A stretch of 64,000 nt of DNA, taken from positions 1 to 64,000 of the forward strand of contig FJOG01000015.1 in assembly GCA_900073065.1 (NCBI GenBank), written 5' to 3'. Below, in pieces: positions 1 through 12,112 of this stretch. The notes beneath the pieces were generated by a model that was not told the DNA's origin, searched no databases, and saw nothing but the letters and a program-made list of their open reading frames with translations. Each line of letters starts with the position of its first letter. Positions within the stretch are counted from its first letter, which is position 1. Origin of the DNA: Phialocephala subalpina (lineage: Eukaryota > Ascomycota > Leotiomycetes > Helotiales > Mollisiaceae). The position numbers and the translations under genes are program-made.

Positions 1-3000
1 TCGTTGGATGTATACTTGCCGCTAGGCTACTAATTCGTCCATTATAGCATCACTTGCCTAGCACACATCACAACGCTCCTCCTCGTCCTCACACCTCACT
101 CGATCGATTCTCCTATCCATCTCTTAATCCAAATAAACCCGTCGATACTTAGCACTACTCACAAATCGCTCCACCTTCTACTGCTCGATCCGCTGCTTCT
201 CTTTTACCGTCATAGAAATATAGAACTTACTCGGCCGGCGTTGTACTTATTCATATGCCTTTTACAATGCTTCTTATCTTCCATTCGACATTAAAATAAT
301 AACTTCACTCTTTTTCCCATCCCGCCCGGCTCGACTACTCTTTTAACTATAATTCCGCATTTAGTAAATCGGCCCAATATAAACCACAATACGAACATCC
401 GGCCGATCGATGCCTAATCCAAATACATTAGTAATAACCACAACTTGTCCATCCGCACTCTCCCACGCCTTTCGGATCTCATCTTTAACGGCTACATTAC
501 TTACGTCTCGGTAATATACATAGCAACCCAATGCACTACTTACCTCCTGTATAGTAACGATACTACTACTGTATATAATGATTTTCGCTGGCGCGGTATA
601 TTCTTCCAACTTTTACTCCACCAACCTACAAGCGGCGGTAATATCCCCTTTCCTAAACTCATCCTCCTTATACTCAACCACGGAATACGCAATATTAGGA
701 CGGTTGGTTAAAGACCGGAATATATGAATATCGTCGGCTTTAATCCTCATAATATTCATAAACTCTAGCTCGGCATATAGTGGCAACGTTACCGTCAAAT
801 ACACTATCTGCACCCCCTTTTCCATCAACTCGCCTAATTGCCGCATCTTGGGCCGGAACTCGGCCGTGCTATCCAATGGCGTATAATACTCGTCAAATAC
901 GAACCGCTCTAATAAATGCAACCCTTATAACCGGTCTAAAAACGTCCTAAACGTCTTATTGACCGCTAACTCGAGCGTAACGATAATAATCTAATTAGGG
1001 GAATAGCAATATCGGGGGTTCTATTTCACATATAAAATCCCGACTTACTAACATCTTTCCACTATATGCTCTTACAATGAAACCAATAGGCTAATAACAA
1101 TAGTAGTGCCGGAATTCATACTCTTAACCGGCAATTGGAATAATAACGTCTTCCTAACCCCGGTTCCCATCACCGCTACAATAGGGCTCTTGTGCTTTAT
1201 AATGGCTTCTAACACGGGCTCTTGCAACCCACGGAATCGGGCCTTACTCCCCAACATCTATTCCAACTTTCGATAGATGTCAACGCCCCGCAATCGCTTC
1301 CACCGGGCTAATTGCGCGTTTTACATCTCTTCCTCATACACTTGCCGCTTTCTCTTAACTCTCCCACTTATCTTAACCTTTTAATATACTAACGGAAACC
1401 CTAAAAACAATGCCATACGTGGCTAATACGACGGAACTTCTCACGGCGGCTAATAATGAAACTATCACTTTTTATCAACTCCTTAACGTAAATTATACCG
1501 GCAACATAAGTCCCGTAATCGGCTTACAAATCCCATGAATCGTCCTCGTTAATATTATCCTCATCCTAACCGTCAACCTCTTTTAATTTCGTCTTTTCGT
1601 CCTCAAATCGATCTTCTCGATAATACCGACGCGATATAGCGATCATAATATACCGATTCGAGCTAATTTTATAACTTTCGACGCCTATTAACCTCTTTAC
1701 TACCTCCTTCAAAATCCGACGTTTTCGTTCGGACGTCCACGAACGGAACGATCGTTAAGCGAACGTGTGATCTTGGCTGCTCGATTGTTCAATGGAGTCT
1801 TCTTCTTACTAACCATCTACTCCCGTGGCTACTTATTGCCGTCGCTTTAGATCGATCTACTGCCAATGCTCCTTCTTTTGGCCATCTCCCCATAAAAACG
1901 GACTAAAATAATCACGTCCTATGACCTAGAACTGTAACTTCTCCCAAAACGGTAATACCAACCACAAATAATATACCAATAACTCCCCAATCTCCCGGGG
2001 CAACTACCGGTAAATAATCTTAATGTTTCCACTACTCCAATACCCCTTATAATACTAAGCCACGTATCCTACCAACCCTTCCTCAATCACGATATTTCGA
2101 ACCCCACTATATGCGGTATTCTTCCACCGCATAGCAAACAACTCGGGGGCGCGGGAAGACTGTAATAACAACATCATCAAAACCCATAACAACTCCTAGA
2201 ACCGTTCTTTATGACGCTAATATACGGCAACGGCTTCCCGCTTCAATTTCCCCGCACTATCTATAAATTGCTCTCTCAACTACTCCTCTTTATACATCCG
2301 CTCGTACAACTACTACTGCTTACATACTGTAAACTGATTCCGCTCATCGTCCAAAAATGACCACCCCACCCGAGTTTTTGACGACTAGTCTACTATCTTA
2401 TCCCAATAGATCGGTGGCACCTACTTTACATCCACTTCTTAATTTGTACCCATTTTTACTATTATCAACTTCTCAAACAACTCCTCTCGTACCTCCCTAA
2501 CCAACCTATAAATCATCCCCCGAAATTGGCTTATATTAAACCGCATATTAGCATATAAAACATCATTTCCAATCCACTGGATCTTCCCCTCGGCCGTAGT
2601 AGTATACCGAATCTTAAATCCGTACGACCGGCTCCAATATAACCATTACATAAACGTAGGATCTTTTCCATCGTAGGCCATAATTATAAACGATTAGACC
2701 AAACTACGTATCAAAACGTAATAGCTAGACGCTTTCTCCTAAGCTATTTGGGTGCTTAAACCACGGCTCTCGTATTACTTAATAGCTTCCCGTCGACGCT
2801 CGTACGCCTCTTAAACTACCATCAACCGAGCCAACTTAATCACCGCCGAATATTTAAGCGTATAATCCTCGGCATTTAACTATCCATCGTCCTCCCGCAT
2901 CCCCAAAACCGCCAATCCACTAATTAACACGCTTTTGTACTCGTCGTTTTACAATGGCTAATTCAACAACGCTATCCACAACCGTAAAATCTGCCGTTAA

Positions 3001-4560
3001 ATCCGGCTTATCCATTTTATCTCCTCATCTGATTCTTCCTCCTCCTCTTCCCCGCTTCTAGAACCTCCTACTTACTCCTCCTTCCACCATACAAATTCCT
3101 CAATACTAATCTACACATCCTTAATGCACATCTATTGTCTTTCCGTCAATTTATACCCCGGCCGCTTCTCGGGCTCAATATCCTTAGACCGGAATATATA
3201 ACGCATTAATTACTTACAAACTTCCGTATACGCCTTAACGGTAGTAATATCCATCTAATTATCAAACGGCATCTAGACTTCTTTGTCCACCTCTTTTCTA
3301 TTCGCTTCAAACAATGTCTCCAACTTAACCACTTACCGAATACAATAGTATTATGCGTCTTAAATCAACTAATCAAACGCCTTATATAATACTTCCAACT
3401 CGAGCTCGTCGTCCTTCACGAGTACAACCAATGCCCGTAATTCGATCCGATCAAATGCTTCCGAATGCTCAACCCATCCTACGCGACGTAACCATAAATT
3501 AAACTCCCGGGCTTCTTTTAATTCGGTAATCTAACGACGTTCGTCCTCGGCGGCCTACTACATAGCTTAATCTAACTGCTTCTTTATAGCCTCTAAATCG
3601 ATATCTCCGGGTAATATAACTAAACTAAATCCCGCTACTTGAACCTCAAAATATTGTACTCCCGGTCCGCGGATAAAAAAATACTAATAATGGACTCTAA
3701 TCCTCTATAGAACTTGCACCCCTTTTCTCGTCTCGGGCCTACCTTTCTTCTGCGGGTTTTCCCATTAGTAGACGACGCGGCAATACTCCTGGATTTTGCG
3801 GGCTTAACACGCAATATACTGGCATAAGTTGCCATAATCATCTTACCATTAACACTTCAACCCGTCTCTCTTAGGCTCTTATAATATAAGGATAAAAGGG
3901 TTACTTACCGGCGGAAATACTATATAGTTTAACTCTACTCTCTTAGTTTTCAAATCCCAAATAACTTAAATTTCTTAAATAATGCGTTCTCGATCGACTT
4001 TCACGACTTTATACTTTCTTTCATCCTTTAAATGGGCATCGATATAATTAGGTAACACGGCATATTTGCATTCGAAACACACAACGACTCCTTATACTGG
4101 GAAATAGACAAATAAATACATACTGCGAATATAAATCGAATAAATTGGATTCTTTTATTAAAGCTTCAAATTCTATTTCTGCTTTACACGTCTTCTTACT
4201 CGACGCGTATTAAATTGCGGCTTGAAAATCACGCGTAATATCTAACTACAATTTCCGATTTTATACTTTTATGCTATTATACTCACTTTATGCTTAGGAT
4301 CTCCGATTTTACTGACTGGGCTTGTACGTTTACTTTCCCCCATCAAAAATCCAATTACTGAACTACGGTCGTAATAAATCACCCCACGGTAGGCTTTAGG
4401 TTAATATTTTGACGGGGTTAATATCGCATATACCGAAGCCAACTCATACTCGAATTTGAACCGCATCCGAGCTTATTTGGACGTAACCCTAATAAACGGA
4501 CTTAGTAAAACGGACTTGACCCCCTCGGCAAATCTACGCTAATAAATTATATGGGGAAAT
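1..4560 (-). pseudogene. RIP-degraded telomere-linked RecQ-type helicase, copy A (cut by the left edge)
   Basis: Read on the minus strand, fragments of one large superfamily-2 helicase run from about 4450 down to position 1. The ATP-binding segment (about 1257-1072) has a Walker A like MGTGVRKT. The DEAD-box segment (921-613) reads VFDEYYT where the family has DEC/DEH, followed by YLTVTLP (motif III). The C-terminal RecA lobe (609-361) has VFGLGIDRPDVRIVVY, and SRAGRDG follows a stop codon (motif VI). Further upstream, 3841-3635 matches the accessory region before the helicase core. These are hallmarks of the OrsD/telomere-linked helicases (TLH) of fungal subtelomeres. Many stops fall where Gln or Trp codons are expected, and the G:C to A:T bias indicates RIP. 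It is clearly non-functional. About 5.9 kb separates it from copy B, with which it is collinear. Copy A lacks the N-terminal zinc-finger module; a minisatellite takes its place. Confidence 0.8.
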
Positions 4561-5040
4561 AAACGGACTTGGGGTCAAATCCATCCAACAATAATGGTTA
4601 GGCATTTAAATCGGCTTATTCCCTCGCACGCAAATCGGCTTAACCCCAAACATTATATACTCTACCGCGAGCACTTAAATCGGCTTAACCCCTTTATATA
4701 AATACATTCTCCTACCGCGGGAACTTAAATCGGCTTGACCCCCTTATATAAATACATTCTCCTACCGCGGGAACTCAAATCGGTTTAACCCCCCTAAATA
4801 TTTACCATCTTACCGCGGGAACTCAAATCGGCTTAACCCCCCTAAATATTTACCATCTTACCGCGGGAACTCAAATCGGTTTAACCCCCCCTAAATATTT
4901 ACTATCCTACCGCGGGAACTCAAATCGGTTTAACCCCCCCTAAATATTTACTATCTTACCGCGAGAACTCAAATCGGTTTAACCCCCTTAAATATTTACT
5001 ATTTTACCGCGGGAACTTAAATCCGTTTAACCCTTATATT
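4480..5040. repeat. Minisatellite, 48-50 bp units
   Basis: At least eight direct units start near 4663, 4713, 4763, 4811, 4859, 4908, 4957 and 5005. Each opens with TACCGCGGGAACT, then AAATCGG(T/C)TTAACCCCC and an AAATATTTAC spacer. Unit length is 48-50 bp. Degenerate copies of the AAATCGGCTTAACCCC box extend leftward to about 4480. The array sits between the 5' end of helicase copy A and the 3' end of copy B. Later units resemble each other more than the first two, which have a TATATAAATACATTCTC spacer instead. Confidence 0.9.
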
Positions 5041-5540
5041 CTATTCTAATTCGATTATCTACTTACTCTATTTCTTCTTTTCTAACTTTCTAATCCAATT
5101 ATCAACCTATAAAACACTTGTAATAAAACACTTACTTTAATCGATCTCCAAATCACCTTCTACCTAAACTACTTCAATATCCCCTTCTTTACTTCTACTT
5201 CTTCACCCGTATCCAATTTCTCATTGGCCCCCCAAATGCCTTCTACCCGCATATATGACTAAACTTCTTAATCCACCACCTCCAACGGCCCTATTCTAAT
5301 TCGATTATCTACTTACTCTATTTCTTCTTTTCTAACTTTCTAATCCAATTATCAACCTATAAAACACTTGTAATAAAACACTTACTTTAATCGATCTCCA
5401 AATCACCTTCTACCTAAACTACTTCAATATCCCCTTCTTTACTTCTACTTCTTCACCCGTATCCAATTTCTCATTGGCCCCCCAAATGCCTTCTACCCGC
5501 ATATATGACTAAACTTCTTAATCCACCACCTCCAACGGCC
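5041..5540. repeat. Perfect 250-bp tandem duplication
   Basis: Positions 5041-5290 and 5291-5540 are identical over 250 bp as far as I can read. The unit lies at the 3' end of helicase copy B: the reading frame on the minus strand that ends in the second unit recurs in the first. Perfect identity is striking, because neighbouring duplicated DNA is heavily diverged by RIP. Confidence 0.92.
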
Positions 5541-8500
5541 CTAACGATCGCTACACTTCCAAACGTAATATAACGGGCACTTCCTAACCCACTAATCCAA
5601 ACGATTCTCCAAATCCCATATATCATAGCCTTCTTACTAATTTCGTGCCTGAACTTATAATCGCTACTACTGCCGCTAGTAGTACTAGGACTGGAACTCA
5701 ACCCGCTCTCCGGGGCTAATCGGGTCTACCGCAAACCCCGGATCACAACTCACGGTGCTACTCTGGGAATGCGCTGGGAGTAAACTGGGAAATGGACTAT
5801 AGCTACTATCAAATCCGTCGCTAGAAATACCGCAAAACCGAATACTACTAAATAGAATATCAATAGCACTATTTATCAACCGGTCTTACTTCTCTTACTC
5901 CCTTTGGATATATGCGTGCCGCTGGGCTTCCAATTCGTCCATTATAGCATCACTTGCCTAGCACACATCACAATACTCCTCCCCGTTCTCGCACTTTACT
6001 CGATCAATCCTCCCATCCATCTCGTAATCCAAATAAATCCGCCGACATTTAACACCACTTACAAACCGCTCAACTTTATGCCTCTCAATCCGCTCTTTCT
6101 CCTTCGCCGTCATAGCAATATAAAACGTGGCTACCTGCCGCTATACTTACTTATATAACTTCTACAATGCCTTTTACTTTCCAACGAGCATTAAAATAAT
6201 GGTTTCACTCCTCTTCCCATTTCGACCGGCTCGACTACTCTCTTAACCATAACTCCGCAACTAATAAATAGGCTTAATATGAACTACAACGCGAATATCC
6301 GGCCGATTAATACCTAATCCAAATGCGTTAATAGCAATTACAATACGCCTATTTGCATTCTCCTACGCCTTTCGAATCTCATCTTTAACGGTTCCATCGC
6401 CCACGTCTCGGTAATACGCGTAATAATCCAATGCATTACTCACCTTTTAAGTAGTGACAATACTGCTACTGTATATAATAATCTTAGTTAATGCGGGGTA
6501 TTCTTCCAACTTCTCCTCTACCAATTTGTAAACGACTGCAATATCCCTTCTCCCAAACTCGTCCTCCTCGTACTCTGCCACGGAATACGCAATATTAAAA
6601 CGGCTAGTAGGGGCTCGGAATATGTGAACATCGTCGGCTTCGATCCTCATAATATTTATAAACTTTAACTCGGTATATAGTGGCAATGTAGCCGTCAAAT
6701 AAATCATTTGCACCCCCCTTTCTACTAACTCGCTTAATTGCCGCATCTTAAGCCGGAACTCGGCCGTACTGTCCAATACCGTATAGCACTTGTCAAATAC
6801 GAACCGATCTAATTAATGTAATCCTTATAACCGGTTTAAAAACGTCCCAAACGTCTTATTAACCGTTGATTCGAGCGTAACGATAATAATCTGATTAGGG
6901 GAATAGTAATATCGGGGGTCCCATTTTACACATGAAATCTCGATTTATTAACATCTTTCTACTATGTACTCTTACAACGAAATTAATAGGCTGATAATAA
7001 TAATAGTGCCGAAATTCATACTTTTAACTAGCAATTGGAATAATAACGTCTTCCTAACCCCGGTTCCCATCACCGCTACAATAAGGCTCTAATGCTTCAT
7101 GATAGCTTCTAACACGGGCTCTTACAACCCACGGAATCGAGCCTTACTCCCCAACATCTATTCCAATTCTCGATAGATATCAACCCCCCGCAATCGCTTC
7201 CACCGAGCCAATTACGCGTCTTACATCTCTTCTTCATACACCTACCGCTTTCTCTTAGCTCTCCCACTCATCCCAACCCCTTAATATATTGACGGAAACC
7301 CTAAAAAACAATGCCATACGTAATTAATACGACGAAACTTCTCACGGCGGCTAATAATAGAATTATTACCTTCTATCAACTCCCTAGCGTAAATCATACC
7401 GGCAATATAAATCCCGTAACCGGCTTGCAAATCCCATAGATCGTCCCCGTTAACATTATCCTCATCCCAACCGTCAACTTCTTTTAACTTCGTCTTTTCG
7501 TCTTTAAATCGATCTTCTCAATAATACCGACGTAATATAGCGATTATAATATGCCGATTCGAATTAATCCCGTAACTTTCGACGCTTATTAACCTCTTTA
7601 CTACTTCCTTTAAAATCCGACGTCCTCGTTCGAACGTCCACGAACAAAACGGTCGTTAAACGAACGTGTGATTTTAATTGCTCGATTATTCAATGGAGTC
7701 TTTTTTTTACTGACTATCTACTCCCGTGGCTACTTATTACCGTCGCTTTAAATCGGTCTACTGCCGGTATTCTTTCTTCTAGCCATCTCCCTATAAAAAC
7801 GGACTAGAATAATCACGTCTTATAACTTAAAACTATAACTTCTCCCAAAACGGTAATACTAACTACAAATAATATACTAACAACTCCCTAACTTCCCAGG
7901 GTAAATACCGGTGGATAATCTTAATATTTCCACTACTTTAATACCCCTTATAATATTAGGCCACGTATCCTATTAACCTTTCCTCAATCACGATATTCCG
8001 GACCCCACTATATACGGTATTCTTCCACCGCATAATAAACAACTCGAAAGCGCGGGAAAACTGTGATAATAACATTATTAAAACCTATAATAACTCTTAG
8101 AACCGTTCTTTATAACGCTGATATACGGCAACGGCTTCCCGTTTCAACTTCCCCGCACTGTTTATAAATTGCTTTCTCAACTGCTCCTCTTTATATATCC
8201 GCTCGTACAACTACTACTATTTACATGCTATAAACTAATTCCGCTTATCGTCTAAAAATAACTACTCTACTCGAATTTTTGACGGCTAGTCTACCATCCT
8301 ATCCCAATAGATCGATAGCACTTGCTTTACATTCACTTCTTAATCTGCACCCATCCTTACTACCATCAACTTCTCAAACAACTCCTCTCGTACTTTTTTA
8401 ACTAACCCATAAATTATCCCCCGAAATTGGCTCATACTAAACCGCATATTAGCATATAAAACATCATCTCTAATCCATTGGATCTTCCCCTCTGCCGTAG

Positions 8501-10469
8501 TGGTATACCGAATCTTGAATCCGTACGACCGGCTCCGATATAACTATTACATAGGCGTAAAATCCCTTCCATTGTGGGCCATAGTTATAAACGATTAAAT
8601 TAAACTGCGTGTCAAAACGTAATAGCTAAACGCTTTCTCTTGGGCGACTTAAGTGCTCAAACCACGGCTCTCGTATTACTTAATAGCTTCCCATCGACGC
8701 TCGTACGCCTTTTGAACTACTATCAACCGGACCAATTTAATCACTACCGAATATTTGAGCGTATAATCCTCGGCATTTAACTATCTATCGTCCTCTCGCA
8801 TCCCCAAAACCGCCAATCCACTAATCAACACGCTCTTATACTCGTCGTCTTACAATGGCTAGTTTAATAACACTATTTACAACCGTAAAATCTGCCGTTG
8901 GATCCGGCCCATTTATTCTATCTCCTCATTTGATTCTTCCTCCTCCTTTTCCTCGCTTTTAGAACCTCCCACTTACTCTTCTTTCCACCATACAAATTCC
9001 TCAATACTAGTCCACATATCCTCAATGCACATTTGTTGTCTTTCCGTCAATTTATACCCCGGCCGCTTCTCGGGCTCAATATCCTTAGACCGGAATATAT
9101 AACGCATCAACTGCTTGCAAACCTCCGTATACGCCTTAACGATAGTAATATCCATCTAATTATCAAACGGCATTTGGACTTTTTTATCCATTTCCTTTCT
9201 ATTCGCTTTAAATAATATCTTTAATTTAATCACCTGCCGAATATAATAGTATTGTGCGTTTTAGATCAACTAATTAAACGCTTTATATAACACTTTCAAC
9301 TCGGGCTCGTCGTTTTTCACGGGTGTAATTAATGCTTGTAATTCGGTCCGATTAAATACTTCCGAATGCTCAACCCATTCTACGCGATGTAACTATAGAT
9401 TGGGCTCCCGGGCTTCTTTTGATTCGGTAATTTGACGACGTTCGTTTTCGGCGGCTTACTGCATAGCTTAGTCTAACTACTTCTTTATAGCCTCCAAATC
9501 AATATCTCCGGGCGGCATAGCTAGATTAGATGCTATTGCTTGAACCTCAAAAAATTGGGCTTTTGGTCTACGGATGAAAAAATGCTGGTAATGGACCCCG
9601 CTTCTCCATGGAATTTGCACTTCTCTTCCTACTTTTAGTCGACCCTTTTTCTGCGGGTTTTCCCATTTATGCACTTCTCGGTAATGCTTTTAAATCTTTT
9701 GCAATTAGCACGCAATGTAATGGCATAACTTTCTTTGATCGTCTTATAATTAACATTTCATACTATCGTCTCTCGGCATTTATAACGTTGCAATTAAGGG
9801 ATTATTTGCTAAGGGGAAATTTAACGAATTTAATGCTGGTTTATTTTGTATTAACCTTTTAATTTTCCAAACCTCTTTAATAATATACTTCCGAGTCTCT
9901 TTTAGCATATTATGCGTGTCTTTATCCTTTAAATAAGTATCGATATTATTAGGCAAAACTGCATACTAGTACTTTAAACACACAATTAACCGCTATTCTA
10001 AGAAATGTATAAATGAATCTATAATATTTATATAAATTAAATTAATTTGACTCTTCGATCTAAAAATCCGATTACTTTAAACTACTTTACACGTCTTTTT
10101 GTTCGACGCGTTTTTAACTCGTACTTTAAACTTTTACGCGTTATATTTCATTGCAATTTCCGATTTTATGTTTTTATACTTTTATATTCACTTTATGCTT
10201 AGGATCTCGGATTTTGCTAACGGGGCTTGTGCATTCGCTCTCTTTTATCAAAAATCCAACCGCTGGACAACGGCCGTAATAAACAACCCTACGATAGACT
10301 TTGGGTTGATATTTTAACGGGATTGGTATCGCATATACCGGGGCCAACTCATACTCGAATTTGAGCCGCATTCGAGCTTATTTGGACGTAACCCTAATAA
10401 ATTAATTTGACTAAATCAATTTAACCCCCTCAACAAATCTACGCTAATAGTTTGTATGGGGAAATAAAC

Positions 10470-10655
10470 TAATTACACTGAAGTTGATTTAAGAATAATG
10501 GATAGTCTCTATTATAGAATATGGTCAAATGGCGTCTTAGCCAACTACTAGAAGAACTTCTTGCAAATCTTGGCGAGAAAAACAGGGATTTAATTTTCGT
10601 CGTCTTACTCTTGAAAACAAGTATAATCAAAAAGCACTAGTTGCGCAATCCACGT
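10470..10655. other. Insert of non-RIP composition within helicase copy B
   Basis: Aligning copy B (10345-12110) with copy C (12116-13770) leaves roughly 110-190 bp present only in B, between the block ending GGGGAAATAAAC and the block starting CTAACAAATGGCTG. The insert has ordinary base composition with TGG and CAA codons preserved, unlike the DNA on either side. I do not recognise its content, and no terminal repeats are obvious. Confidence 0.45.
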
Positions 10656-12112
10656 TAAAGCTAACAAATGGCTGTTGAAATTTCCCGGCTCCTCTTATAA
10701 CCCCCGGCCTTTTCCACGAACTTTCCTATTTAATATAGTACAAAAACTCAAGACAAGCGATTTAAACGGTACGCTGCTAATAGTATGGCAAATTAGGGCC
10801 AGGTAAAGTCGCCGGATAATATACTTGAGAGCTAGCTCCGCCTCCTCTTTATCCTTAATAGCCAAGGCTTCCATAATCTCGCCCATGGCTTGGATCTACT
10901 GGGCAATTAATTGGATGACATCCGCAGGAAGCATTTGGTCTAACTAAGAGCGGGTAAAATAACCGCCTTCACAATGTATTACGCGGTAGTAATATACTAA
11001 TAACTGCTTTATAGTAGTAAAATAAGTAACTAGGGTTAACGTATTCTTAAAATACCGGAACCCATTTGCTTTACTTGAAGCCCCAGCATAAAATTCGTTC
11101 AGGATGTTTACTCGCTACTATGTCATTTTCCGGTCTAGCGAGGTGTCGCTGTATAACCGGTATGCGTCTCTCAAGACGGCTTTAGCTGCAATCATAATTC
11201 GGACGAGATTAGGATCCGCGGCATTCTTACTATCCGTATCAAGCTCTTTCTTCGGTGGCAGCTTATACGAGCTCCAGATTTCTTTGTCCTTTAGCGTAAT
11301 CAAGTAATATGGAAATCCCGTTAAGTCATGTAGCCATAATACCCTTTCTGACCTCGAATCTCTAATATCTTAAACTATAATTATTTACTCCTCAAGATCA
11401 CATTTCATGTCCTTATAATCCTTCTCTAACTTCTCAAATAATTCCTTCTCGGGTTACGTTAATAGAACAGAATCACTAGCTTGCTCAAATACCCCTCCCT
11501 TCTCGTTATCGTTAATTACTACAAAGTAATCAATTAAGCCCCCGGCTATAAAGTACGTTTGTAGCTTGCACTCTTTCCACGGCGGGCTTATCTCGTGTTT
11601 TTTTGCTTTTATCTTATGGGCAAACGCCATATGCTTCTTCATCTTAGGCAAGTGGCGGGTGTAATACGCATAGTCTTACTGCGGGCAATAAAAGCCGTCG
11701 TAGCTAGCTAAATGCTCGATCGGCTGATACTGATCCTCAGGCCGAGGTTTATACTCCTTGAGCTCTCCGATGCTCCTCAAGTCATAGCTACTTAGGAGCT
11801 AGACCGTCGTGCTGAGAACGTCGCCCAAGAGTTGGTGAGGCTTAGCTCGCAGGTGCCGCTCCTGGCTACTGCGCCCAGGAATGATACAGGACCTGCAAAC
11901 ATGGCACACGATTACCCGGTGGGTTGGATTATACGAGGACATGATTGGACAGAGAGTGTGGCCCAGTAAACACTTGTTTATAGGGGGTCAAAGAAAACTA
12001 GTCTCCGACCGAAAAGTCCCCGACTAGAAAATGCCTTAGTCAGCAGCGCACGCGCCAATCGCAGCCCCGCATTTCTGGTCTCTCGCCGAAAAACCGCCCT
12101 CACATAAGAGGT

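Larger units (their letters stand above)
5041..12110 (-). pseudogene. RIP-degraded telomere-linked helicase, copy B, with OrsD-like N-terminal module
   Basis: This is the most complete of the three copies, read on the minus strand. The N-terminal part (about 11960-10690) contains Cys/His finger-like sequence, with THRVIVCHVCRSC near 11920 and DGFYCPQ..YAYYTRHL near 11680, characteristic of the OrsD-like (DUF3505-type) domain fused to these helicases. The middle part includes 9674-9477 (WENPQKKGRLKVGREVQ) and 9155-8973 (a LTERQQMCIEDMWTSIEEF segment). The helicase core follows: the DEAD-box lobe is the 6776-6447 fragment, and SRAGRNG lies near 6220. The C-terminus runs past 5700 into the 250-bp repeat. 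Numerous stops replace Gln, Trp and Arg codons. The family is linked to chromosome ends in many fungi. No intact protein is possible here. Confidence 0.8.
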
